From Isohypsibius dastychi (lineage: Eukaryota > Tardigrada > Eutardigrada > Parachela > Isohypsibiidae), in assembly GCA_034696485.1 (NCBI GenBank), contig JAQIWT010000367.1, positions 1 to 22,116 of the forward strand: a DNA stretch of 22,116 bases, read 5' to 3'. Both the position numbers and the translations under genes were made by a program. Each line of letters starts with the position of its first letter. Positions within the stretch are counted from its first letter, which is position 1. This document shows, piece after piece, positions 9,355 to 18,485 of the stretch. Under the pieces are notes generated by a model. It ran no database searches and was not told the DNA's origin. It worked only from the letters and a program-made list of their open reading frames with translations.

Positions 9355-9902
9355 AATACTTCGTTACAATCCCGGAAATTCAAGGAGAAGATCGTAATGA
9401 GCATATCAGATTAAGGAGCCAAAAAATCAGATTTTACTCCATGAATCTCCAAATGGCGGAAATCAGATCAGGACGAGAAAAATCGAAAGGATCAAATGAT
9501 CATTTTTAATCCCATCAATATGCGCTTCTGCCATGAAACTGCTTCCTCAACACTGCCACTCTGCCCGGGGAGTTTTATGAAATTTTACAGCAACTTATTC
9601 GCACTAGGGATGACTGCGTCCCGGGATGAGGGATGAAATGAACTTGGGTGGTTCTCATTTTCTTATCTAGCCGGGGTCAAATCGATCACCTCAAATCCTA
9701 TCCAGAGCGTACGTTTCTATTTTGATCAATTCGCAAATATAAATACAGTCCTTTCCTCCTTCATTACTATCACCGCTGAATTGATTGCCGTCTTTATATC
9801 ACTTCCGGTCATGGTTGACCACAACGACATTCCATTAAAGCAACCAACCTCAGTCATTCCTTTCAGGGCTCTCTATCAACACAAACACCGTCAAGAAATA
9901 GA

Positions 9903-10170
9903 TTAAATGACCTCGAATTTCCTGAATATTTTCATAATGATCCGCAGTTGGCCTGATGGAATATTTTTTGCAAATGACCTTCGCATGACATTCTTTCAAC
10001 GTTTCCACCACAGTAATGCGGTATACTGAACGCAGGCATCTTACCCTTCAATTCTTCATCATTCAAAAAACCCATCGCATTAAGGTCAGGACTAGCTCAA
10101 GGTATCTCGCAAGTGAGAGTATTCACTTTTTAACATCTTCATGTAGGACATTGTCCTGCCTATGAAATGG
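9903..10170 (-). pseudogene. decayed Tc1/mariner-type transposase fragment
   Basis: Reading the minus strand, FHRQDNVLHEDVKK appears near 10169-10128 and, after a frameshift, ASPDLNAMGF near 10097-10068. QDN..H followed about 30 residues later by SPDLN is the layout around the second and third catalytic acids of Tc1/mariner DDE transposases. In this family the third acid follows PDLNP; here that region reads AMGF and the acid is not evident. In-frame stops (for example TGA directly before ASPDLN, probably from TGG) and frameshifts make it non-functional. Similarity is by motif only, and the limits are approximate. Confidence 0.45.
10080..10100 (-). repeat. 21-bp inverted repeat, left copy (encodes SPDLN motif)
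   Basis: This 21-bp stretch is found exactly, in opposite orientation, at 11047-11067. The sequence on the coding strand reads TGA GCT AGT CCT GAC CTT AA, i.e. stop-ASPDLN. It is therefore a transposase codon segment shared by two oppositely oriented remnants rather than obviously a terminal repeat. Confidence 0.7.
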
Positions 10171-11019
10171 TGCCATCAGTACTGGCCAAATTTTTCAATT
10201 TTATGGAAAAAATGGACTTGATCTAAGCATGTCTTTTGCCGACCATTCAATTTACCCACAGAAAATGGTGCAGGCTGGCTGACCACAGGGCTCGATCTCG
10301 CATAAGATCATATAATTTTCGCACTTTCTTGAAAATGACCGAAAGCACGGTGTTCAATTTGGTGGAGCAATGAAAGGAACTGCAATAATTTGATAAGACA
10401 ATTCGATTGTTATTTGCCCCATCGTTAGCAAACATGACACACCACCTCGCTACTCGCCTAACAAAAGGAGCGAGAACAATGGACTGGTCAGCGAATTGGT
10501 AAGCCATTCGTGTTCCTTCTTTTGGGACAAAACTTGCCTTCGCTCTATTTGGATCAACTTTGCCCCGCTGCCTCCAACAATGCAGATATCATGTTTCTTT
10601 ACGAATTATGTCTCACTGTATGGTGAAACTAGTGAGACATAAGACAAAACAATGGTCGAAACAGTAGCCTAGATTTCAACCGCACTGGAAATAATTGATT
10701 CGAATCACCTGTTTCAAAGTTAATCGTCTTTCAGTAACTTTTGAACATAAAGATGGAATTTTAAACTTGAAAAGCAGTCGAAAACTTGTCATTTTCTCCG
10801 GTTGAGCAGTTTTTGTATAAAAATATCAAATGCGTTTTGCAAAATAGTTCTAACGTTTTTTTGAAGAAAGATAGGCGGCTTTGAATTTTAAAATCCAAAG
10901 TTCATTGATTTTGCAACGATTTGTGATTCATAACCATCCTGCCCTAATCTCTGAAGATCATTGAGTAAGTAACACTAAAGAGCTCAGCCGATGTGGCTAG
11001 CATGGCAGTCGGCAGAACG

Positions 11020-11067
11020 TTCTCGTTTTTAGTGGAGGGATGTCAATTGAGCTAGTCCTGACCTTAA
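11020..11067 (+). pseudogene. second, inverted transposase remnant (SPDLN segment)
   Basis: On the plus strand the frame reads W-R-D-V-N, stop, A-S-P-D-L-N. It includes the same TGA as the copy at 10080-10100, and the 21 bases at 11047-11067 are the exact reverse complement of that copy. Outside this segment I cannot follow the transposase. Confidence 0.35.
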
Positions 11068-13526
11068 CGGATTAATAGTCCGAAAAGATTACCGTAATAC
11101 CTTCAACATCTTTCAGCAACACCTCGATTTTCGGCGTTTTGAAGCGCACTCGGCGAACCATGTTTCATACACCGAAACGCTGGAAACTTTAGTCCCGTAA
11201 TCTCGATAATTACTCGGCATAAATTTTCGAATAAATATATAAAATTTCGATGAACTCGATATTTCAGGCAATCAATCCATCAATCTCCCGATTAACTCAG
11301 AAATGAGTAATAAAATCGCAACATGTCATAGAATGGATTTATACAGCGCAACACCTGCGAGAACCGTGTCAAACAAGAGAATTTCGGTCGGCTCTAGCCA
11401 CCATGGCCATCAACTAAGACCAAAATTCAAAGTGCTACAATCTGGAATTCAGTCGTATCCAGTTGACATGTTTTTTCTCAACCGAGAAATTATACACCCT
11501 ACTTGAAAAGCTAATTAAGTTCTGAATTACCTCGTTCATAAACCCGTGCACTTCATCTGCGAACATATACGTCAGAAGGACGCAATTACCAGCTGAAACT
11601 TACTGCGGACGAAACGAGCGGAAAAATTTGTTGGGAATTTATCAAGTAGACATAAATCATTATGTTCTTCATGACGCTTTACGAAACAAATCCCTGACAG
11701 ACAACTTGAAAAACTATTTTTAAATGCCAAAAATGATCGGAGCGTTCCGCTACAAAGTTCGAACGTCTGAGTGCTTGAAAAAGGTCAAAAGTGGACGAAG
11801 AGAAGATATCAAGATCATCCGCCCTCGCATCATCTGACACTTTCCGCATCGCTAATGTCCGCATTTTATGAAGTTTGTCATATTTAGATTAGATGTGATC
11901 TAATACGACCGACCATTCTCAGCTAACGAACGAAAAATTCAAACGAGGAGTTCAGCTGGAACAGCCCCCTCAACCCAGGAAGTGACTTCCAGACGTTGGG
12001 CTTTCCGAAAACAATCATTAAAACATACGCATAAATCGAGGTTAAAAAATCGATCAGTTCAGAAAACGTCAACAAAGTACCAACAAAAAAACCATTAAAA
12101 AATGCGGCAATCTTTTGAGCAGAAGTGAATTCACTGAACATATGAACATATACAACATAATGATCAGTGATTCCATGACTGGATTATATTAATCTGACCC
12201 AAACACACGATCAGATGATCGCAGTCAAATCAGTTCGGCGAAATGCGGAGAAGGTCGTGAAATGAAAACATAACACCCGGGTCCAGTTCCGAAATACTCA
12301 AAACACGAAAAATCTTCTGCTTTACGAATTGGATGAGGGGCAGAAATGGGAACTTTCAATATCGGTGTTCTTCATCTGCGTGAATCGGCGAACCAGCAAG
12401 AATGCTCAACACATTATTTGAATTCTGGATTTTCGGAATCTTCGGTGCAGTTAATAAATCAGCTTGACGGAACGCAGATGTTCTTCGAAAGCGAAATGTC
12501 ATTCACATATCGGAAATGCACTGCAAAACTGGAAACCCTGGACAGAGTTCAAATTCAAGAGAGTTCACAACGACTATAGCTGTGGTAAATGCGGGATACT
12601 CACGGGTGGAAATTCCCCGGTGATTAAATCCTCCTCGACACCCGTAGGTTATTCAGAGCAAAACACGAAAAAACCAATTAAGCGGGCTTCCAGTAAACAA
12701 GATGAAGTGTCTGTCGGTAGTTGCTAGCTGCAACCGGAAACCGAAGCCGCAGAACCCACGCGGAATCGTCGAAACCACAACTGGCAAGTTAGATCATGCC
12801 ATCTTGACACTCCACCAAAATCAACGAACACTTGCAAATTACAACCCAATCCCACACACAGCTACGGCGGTTCCTGATTTGCCAACATTCATTTGGACGA
12901 GCACAAACTTGATGTTGCCTACAAAGATCTCTCGCATGTCGGCGCCACGCGTTTTCCTTGGCGGTGCATCCTCCTACGCGTTCACTTGTGTGAAAGAACA
13001 TTCGAACAGATTAATGGCTGATGGATACGGATATAGAATGCTGTCATGGCCACTTAGTTCCCTGATATCAGCCGGTTTACAGCACACACCCGCGAACCCT
13101 GCCAACACGCGCTTAATCTCGCATTGCCATCCCGTAATGATCCCTCCACTTTGCGATGCGCAACATCTCATTTAAATTGCCTTATTTATGTCGCTCTTCC
13201 ATCGAGGTGAGGTGTCTCTCTTCTGGTGAATGCACTGTACATGGACATGCTTCATCGACCCATCTAAACTCGATCATGCACTCCATTAGTTTGTAGACGC
13301 TTTGATTTATCGTTAAAAAAATGAATCACTCCCCACTTGTTTGGACCTCGATATGATAAACAACACAAAAAAACTGTGTCTAGAAGTAAGAAAATATCGT
13401 TCAAACGTTTAAAAGCAGAATTCTATGAATTTTAATTGTTCCATACAACGTGACTGGCAAAGGGTCAAACAATTTGGTGCAAAACGAATGGAACTACTAC
13501 AGCATGATCCAGTGAATCAAAAAAGC

Positions 13527-13565
13527 ATCGAAATCGATTTTCGATTTCGAGTTTTCGATTTCGAG
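13527..13565. repeat. short tandem/palindromic TTTCGAT repeat
   Basis: Two exact adjacent copies of TTTTCGATTTCGAG (13538-13551 and 13552-13565) are preceded by a partly reverse-complementary ATCGAAATCGAT (13527-13538). This is local sequence duplication of unknown meaning. Confidence 0.7.
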
Positions 13566-15957
13566 GGAGTAACAACCCTCATTTACGCACTTTGTGGTCA
13601 AAGATTCTACTTTTTACACTGCCGGTCATTAAACATTACAGTTTACCGGCAGCGCTCCCGAGGAGCAGAAAACAAGTTGAACTGCCATAAAAGAAGAAGA
13701 ATAAAATATGTTGCTGTCAGCCCCGACTAATCCCGAGTTATGACTCGCAACGCGGAATCTGAGAAATTTTGATTGCAAGTCGTAAATATCCCAGCTTCGA
13801 AGAGTGTGGTTTATGGCATACATGGGAGAAGGACAAACAAACATAATAAATGCTGGCTTAAAAGAAGCCTTAAGAAAGCGTCAAAGATCCCTTTCATAGC
13901 CCCACCACATCTTCTATTTGCTCTTGCACTTCGATCGAAATCTCCTGCCAATTTCCCTCACAGGCTTTTAAAAATGTTTCTACGGCTTGACGGGATCACC
14001 AGATGTCTCAGTGGGATATGGTCTAGTTTTCCAGAAGGTTTGTGTGTTGATACAAGAAATTGAATAAATGGCTACGAGTACCATACACGAATTTCTAGCA
14101 TTCAAAAAGTGACCGATTTTCTGCGAGAGTTGGTTCTAACCACAACTCCACACCAATTCCAACACCTGCTCAAATTAAATTAAGCCGTACTTCAGTTTAA
14201 AGATGAACTTCACAAACTCACGCATGAACAGTATCGTGCAAACTTACGTTACGGAATTCGAAAAATCAAACTGCGTTAGAGTTTTATCTCGACCTTAAAT
14301 CATTCCTGCGAAATTCAAATGAACTTGAAAACTACGCCAACCCAACTATTTTCTTCGCAGAACACTTTTCGCATCCAAATCTGTTGTCAATGTGAGATTC
14401 TAGGCAGGTCCACCCCGCTGGGAATAATTCGATTCAGTCTGACGTCTTTTTGGAAATTCGAGTTGGCTCCATTCAGAAGTAGCCGAAAAACAGGCGCCCT
14501 GCGTAAACGCGACCAAGCTCCAGACTATTAATTACCAACACAGCTGATCCTAGCAGCTCTTTCGAGAGACAAGTGGCATGCTAGATCACAAATCACCTTT
14601 GGCAAAGCAAATTCATTATAATTATTTCCCTAACACACCATCATTTTCAAGCCAAAAACCAGATTCATAAATCTCAAAATGTAGCTCGATGACCCAGATT
14701 GCAATCTACAAAAACGGGCGTATTCTAAATTTATGAGACGAGAAAATTCCAATCAAGAAAAAGAGAGAAATTTTTCAAAAATAGTTCTGAATAATTATGT
14801 ACCGACCCTGGACGAAATCAACAATCTGAGTGGCGATCTTTGACGAGATCATTCTTACCTCTTGCGAATTTATCCCGAAGCATGTGAAAAAATCCAAGCC
14901 TGTGCGTATTATTCCCTTGAGGAGCGGTGTCATCGCGGCTCCTGTGGAGATGTTTTAACATGTCAATCCGCATGTTGCTTGCTTTTTGGAGAGATGAAAT
15001 ATTGTGTACGTTGGCCTCCTCGACTAAATATCAATTTCGCAAGCAGATGTTGCAAGTTGTATGAAATTCAGGATTCATAATCGATTCCTGAAGAGCAAAC
15101 ATAAGAGATGCACAAGAAAATGAAACGCTTACCAATACAATTAAATTCCCTTCACAAACCGATTGATGTCCAGTTTCAGCCGTTCTTCAAATTTTGGAAT
15201 ACAAATGCATTGTCCTTCGAGTACGAACAATGAGCCAGACGAGTTGGACTCGATAATCAGCATCAAGTGCAGCGTCTATCCATAAAGGCTGAACAATGCT
15301 CCCTCATTAGAGCTGAATTTGAATCTCCAGACAGGAAGCAGCAGGCTTCATGGTCAGCCCCTGTCCGTCTACCCATGATCCATATTGATGTGAGAAGAGT
15401 GCGACGAATTTATAGGGGCACTCCTGCAACTACAATAAAAGCAACAAGTGATAAGATTTATATGAGTTGATCTGCCGTTAACGAAGACAGGTTCAAATTC
15501 TTACAGAGGAGCTGGTCCGGACTTTTTTAACTCCATATCAGATGATCGTGTTTGTCCCCGAATTTGAACACACAACACAGACTGGGTGGCAATCATGATC
15601 GGATTGGAAGATAAAAGACATTGCTATATTTCCAGTGTTTTGTTTTTCTCATTTCTTAAGAGTCAAGATCGTCTGACTGTCTGAGGAAAACGAAAACAAA
15701 GCGCACTCGACTCGCTCGTACGTAGCGCCACCTTACTGATGCCACCTCCATCCGTTGCTTTTCTTTCTTTCTTCAACACATTTCACCGTCAATTTTCACG
15801 TCGTCATTTCCATTTCCAGCCTTTCTAGCAGCAGGCCCGTATCTTCTGAAATTTCCTGATCTTTTCGTGGGTCAGTTTGTCACTGGTGTCAGTTCGAACC
15901 CATTTCTGATAATGGTGATGGATTGAACAATTTGTTATGTCATCCTTCTAGATCCAG

Positions 15958-16392
15958 ATGGCTGCTGTTCCACCTAAAGCGTCTCACAAAGACTTCGAGA
16001 AGTTCGGAATTCCTTCCAAATGCCACAAAGAAAACTGTGATGAATGTCTGGCAGAAATCATCGAAGGAGCGAAGCGTCTGGCCATGAGAGAAAGCAGAAT
16101 TCGTGGTGGCTCAGATGGTGATGTCGCAAGTACTTCGTCGGAAGAGCAGTATCAGGTAGCCGATACGGATAGTGATGAGGATGAACGTGCAACTGAGAAG
16201 GAGGCTGCGCAGCGTCTTTTTGCAGCCAGAGAGCACGCCAAACAACAACTGGAGGAGATGCAGATTTGGGAAAAACACCAGATGGAGCAGTTTGCGGAAG
16301 CTGACCGTAAAGATACAGAGGAAATGCGGGCATTCTTTGCCAAACAGAATAAGATTATGGACGATATGATGGCGATGCTGGACGAGAATTGA
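15958..16392 (+). CDS. small acidic coiled-coil protein, unknown family (144 aa)
   Basis: Single open frame, ATG to TGA, with an in-frame TAG just upstream at 15949-15951, so this ATG is the first possible one. CCTTCTAG directly before the start looks like a 3' splice site, which suggests a 5' UTR intron or trans-splice acceptor. The N-terminus carries a compact Cys cluster (KCHKENCDEC, C-x4-C-x2-C, about residues 22-30). An acidic low-complexity part follows (ADTDSDEDE). The last 75 residues form a Met/Glu/Lys-rich helix, probably coiled coil, ending MMAMLDEN. I do not recognise a family. It converges with the gene at 16723-17133, and a CATAAA lies at 16498-16503. Coding status rests on length, composition and start/stop context. 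Confidence 0.7.
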   Translation: MAAVPPKASHKDFEKFGIPSKCHKENCDECLAEIIEGAKRLAMRESRIRGGSDGDVASTSSEEQYQVADTDSDEDERATEKEAAQRLFAAREHAKQQLEEMQIWEKHQMEQFAEADRKDTEEMRAFFAKQNKIMDDMMAMLDEN

Positions 16393-16497
16393 TATATTGT
16401 TGAAAAGCTGGAGTTTTCTGGATTTCCGAATGCGTACTTTGATTTGAAGAACCTTGTATATGTGCACTGACTGCTACGTTCATTTCCTTACCAATAC

Positions 16498-16503
16498 CAT
16501 AAA
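16498..16503 (+). promoter_or_regulatory. candidate polyadenylation signal (CATAAA variant)
   Basis: Lies about 106 bp after the stop of the 144-aa gene. It is a weak variant, supported only by position. Confidence 0.3.
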
Positions 16504-16533
16504 TACTATCGAAGAATAACGTTCACTTTCTGC

Positions 16534-16539
16534 TTTATT
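16534..16539 (-). promoter_or_regulatory. candidate polyadenylation signal of the 136-aa gene
   Basis: AATAAA on the minus strand (TTTATT on plus), 184 bp after the TAA/TGA end of the minus-strand coiled-coil gene. With the signal at 16498 it indicates two transcripts meeting tail to tail. Confidence 0.45.
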
Positions 16540-16722
16540 TGCGCGTTTACAGTAGTGTCACAGGACAGGAACAGTTGGGTCTATTTTTCTGCAAGTCTAA
16601 CTTCCGGCTCAGAAAATCCATAATTCATCGCTCAGAACCTTCGCAACTCGGTTAAATTCATGCATATTTATATACCGGTCGGGTCACCAACGAGATAACC
16701 AAACTGAAACCACTGGACAATT

Positions 16723-17133
16723 TCAAAGCCATTGTCCGAGTTGAGCCATTCCCATGAACTCCTCAGATGCGCTCTCTAATTCATCGATTTTCTTCCGCAT
16801 ACGCCTGATCTTTCGTTGATGCTTCTTGCGCATCTGTTCCATCCTTTCTTGATATTTCTCCATTTCTGCTCGCATTTCCCGTTGCTTCTTTTCCATACTT
16901 TCTGCGGCTTGGCGGACCATTCTGAAGTGAATTCGGCATTTTTCCGCCGTATGTGTAATTCCTATCAACTCAATCACGACATCATTTCTTGGAATCGTTG
17001 ACCGTCTGCTGGAACCAAGTCCTCGTGGACGATTCAAATCCTCGCCGATGCAATTACTTTTTCTTTCGATAAGAGTGACGAGGTCTTCGTGTGCCAGGTC
17101 GCTTGGTAAATTCCGAAGAAGGTTGGCATCCAT
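16723..17133 (-). CDS. small basic coiled-coil protein, unknown family (136 aa)
   Basis: Single open frame. The start ATG has a good context (ACAATGG), with an in-frame TAG two codons upstream. Residues 1-65 look globular (NLPSDLAHEDLVTLIERK; NDVVIELIGITHTAEKC). From about residue 75 to 125 there is a long, highly charged helix (MEKKQREMRAEMEKYQERME, then KKHQRKIRRMRKKIDELES), almost certainly a coiled coil. It ends with a short hydrophobic tail. No family is recognised. It lies on the same strand and just downstream of the cadherin-like gene, with its own start, and faces the 144-aa gene. Both small proteins are Met-rich coiled coils, but I see no alignable homology. Confidence 0.7.
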   Translation of the reverse strand: MDANLLRNLPSDLAHEDLVTLIERKSNCIGEDLNRPRGLGSSRRSTIPRNDVVIELIGITHTAEKCRIHFRMVRQAAESMEKKQREMRAEMEKYQERMEQMRKKHQRKIRRMRKKIDELESASEEFMGMAQLGQWL

Positions 17134-17445
17134 TGTCTACATGAATTACGAATGCAAGAAGAGTCCGACAAATCCCGAAAGATTTTATCAACAGGTGGGA
17201 ACACAAGAAGACATCCGGTGTAATAAATATAGCTTTTCCCAGCTGTGTGCTGACGATGCACAGGAAGAACGGTGGGACGAGATTGAGTTCGTGATAAGTA
17301 ACAAAACGACGAGCGTTGCAGAATGATCTACTAGAGGAATGATGGTGATAACGTGAATGACTAAGAAGAAACTGTGGCATCCAGACCTGTGGTAATATGG
17401 ACACCCTAACCCCCTCAGCAGATTTAAAATAAAAGTGAACATAGG
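17134..17445. other. region between the 136-aa gene and the MITE
   Basis: Contains the presumed 5' region of the 136-aa gene. A minus-strand open frame (17451-17188) includes an unusually hydrophobic stretch of about 28 residues near 17376-17293 (FFLVIHVITII and, further on, LVVLLLITN). It could be a missing membrane-spanning exon of the cadherin-like gene or a chance frame. Confidence 0.3.
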
Positions 17446-17525
17446 TACCATGGCTAGACGGTAAAGTGCATAGCCCCATAATTAAAGGTGAGACGAAAAT
17501 GCGGATAGATCGTCTGAGGGGCCAT
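17446..17525 (+). repeat. left terminal inverted repeat of the MITE
   Basis: Pairs with 17707-17782. The first 19 bases (TACCATGGCTAGACGGTAA) are identical in both arms. Confidence 0.85.
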
Positions 17526-17706
17526 TTCGCGTAGAACGCGAACTTGACCGCTGAACTACATGCCTTCGTTGTATTTTCAATGCAAAAAACGTCGAGAAGG
17601 CCAAGGCGCCTGAGCTATGCCATTGCCGTTCTCAAGTATATGGGCATGGGCCTGGTTAAGCGCAGCACGCTTACTCGAGATCGGCAGTGGCTATGCAATT
17701 CTGACC

Positions 17707-17782
17707 ATTGGCCCCCCGTCTATCCGCATTTTCGTCTCTCCTTTAATTGTGCGGCTATGCACATTACCGTCTAGCCATGGTA
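17707..17782 (-). repeat. right terminal inverted repeat of the MITE
   Basis: Reverse complement of the left arm, with about seven differences. The outer part (CTAGCCATGGTA) abuts short AATATAAGTG repeats at 17783-17813. Confidence 0.85.
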
Positions 17783-17813
17783 TATAAGAATATAAGTGCG
17801 AATATAAGTGAAC
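17783..17813 (+). repeat. short AATATAAGTG tandem repeats beside the MITE
   Basis: AATATAAGTG occurs twice in succession, preceded by a partial TATAAG unit. The last copy ends AAGTGAAC (17806-17813), which also occurs left of the element at 17433-17440. Confidence 0.55.
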
Positions 17814-17838
17814 GATCTAATTGTGTCGTATGACAAAC

Positions 17839-17941
17839 GAATCGCCTCCAACAGACTTTGATTCTCAAGCAACTGCTGCCCGTAGAAATTAGGAATATAT
17901 GTCACCGAAAGAGTCTCAATTTTCCAAACAAGGAAAGAGCG
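17839..17941 (-). CDS. tentative penultimate/last exon of the cadherin-like gene
   Basis: RSFLVWKIETLSVTYIPNFY then GQQLLENQSLLEAI. Acceptor ATACTCAG|CGC, phase 0. A donor ATTC|GTTTGT would splice over the MITE to GTCTGG at 17386, with a stop at 17363-17361. If no splicing occurs here, the frame runs on and stops at a TAG inside the MITE's right arm (17773-17771). Confidence 0.35.
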
Positions 17942-18053
17942 CTGAGTATATACCCTGGATTCTCGTAGAGCGCTGATCATCGGTAATTAAACTCGTAGGC
18001 ATCGGTCACGTCATTTCCTCCAGACCCTTGCTGCATCAACGAACCCAACGAAC

Positions 18054-18191
18054 CCCAATCAGTCTTGATTTGTTGATTCTTCGTAGTTCGTTCTCGATTA
18101 CTTGCACTCTTTGAAGCCTGCTATCGGTTTCAAGCTTACAGCGTTTATTAACGATAGTCGGGTGATTCAATCGGGGGGACATTTGTACATA
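18054..18191 (-). CDS. tentative downstream exon of the cadherin-like gene
   Basis: YVQMSPRLNHPTIVNKRCKL through VIENELRRINKSRLIG. Acceptor CTACAG|TAT fits phase 0 after QEIDA, and donor GGG|GTTCGT fits phase 0 onward; a second GTTCGT 9 bp further could also be used. The RLQRVQVIENEL stretch is compatible with a membrane-proximal cadherin region. Support is splice logic and composition only. Confidence 0.45.
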
Positions 18192-18268
18192 CTGTAGGTA
18201 TACCAGAAAATCAGCTCTGTTTAGATCGTTATAACAAAAAATCAAAATAATGCCGTGCTTTAAAATAC

Positions 18269-18485
18269 AGCGTCGATTTCCTGCGGACTTCGATTAAGGA
18301 AAGGCTCTATGGACACAGTCGATAAATTATCTGCAAAATCAGGCTGGCGAACTATGATCTTGACAGTCACATTGGTCATATGACCGGCATCATCTTTGAC
18401 AGACGGAAAATGATGGTAAGATCCTGGTTGGAGCGGGGACTTGGTCACAAGTGATGCTTTTGATTCGCCGGTCATTTCAAACATG
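18269..18485 (-). CDS. cadherin-like gene exon, last confidently assigned
   Basis: MFEMTGESKASLVTKSPLQP through TVSIEPFLNRSPQEIDA. Acceptor TTTTGCAG|CATG. It either ends by reading on to a TAA at 18262-18260 (adding VF), or splices at GCT|GTATTT to the tentative exon ending at 18054. Confidence 0.75.

Larger units (their letters stand above)
9355..15957. other. gene-poor 6.6 kb region: probable promoter/5' region of the SRCIN1-like gene with transposon debris
   Basis: I find no convincing gene here on either strand. Open frames are short or lack splice context, with the longest at 12702-13175 on plus. The region lies between the first SRCIN1-like coding exon (minus) and the small gene at 15958 (plus), so it should carry promoters of both and perhaps non-coding first exons. 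About 9.9-11.1 kb contains transposase remnants (separate entries). The last 250 bp before 15958 turn CT-rich (TTTTCTTTCTTTCTTC near 15760), which may be a promoter or 5' UTR of the downstream small gene. Confidence 0.5.
17446..17782. mobile_element. 337-bp MITE-like element with long terminal inverted repeats
   Basis: The left end (17446-17525) and the reverse complement of the right end (17707-17782) are nearly identical over about 76-80 bp. Both begin TACCATGGCTAGACGG and share GTGCATAGCC, AATTAAAGG and GACGAAAATGCGGATAGA, with a few substitutions and one small gap. The central ~180 bp are unique and hold no transposase. Both ends carry TA at the outer border, so a TA target-site duplication is possible (Tc1/mariner-like), but no family can be assigned. 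The core has a perfect TTCGCG/CGCGAA hairpin at 17526-17542. Confidence 0.85.

Noticed and set aside
10247-10507. 86-codon minus-strand frame upstream of the transposase fragment
   Set aside because: It could be an N-terminal transposase part by position, but I see no DDE or DNA-binding motif in the translation, so it is not listed as coding.
15885-15905. GTTCGAACCC resembling a tRNA B box
   Set aside because: No A box, acceptor stem or cloverleaf can be formed upstream; it is probably chance in the 5' region of the small gene.
16058-16467. Several antisense frames over the 144-aa gene
   Set aside because: Shadows of the plus-strand coding sequence; they lack start context and their translations are low complexity.
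17580-17700. tRNA-like segments (TGGTTAAGCGC..., GGCCAAGGCGCC) inside the MITE core
   Set aside because: They resemble Leu/Ser tRNA D-arm sequence superficially, but there is no B box and no stem pairing, so a SINE origin is not supported.
18036-18160. Alternative frame reading TDWGSLGSL and ending AYEFNYR, reminiscent of a cadherin tail
   Set aside because: It needs a different acceptor (CGATAGCAG) and no upstream exon with a transmembrane segment joins it; the overlapping frame YVQMSPRL... fits the known splice phases better.
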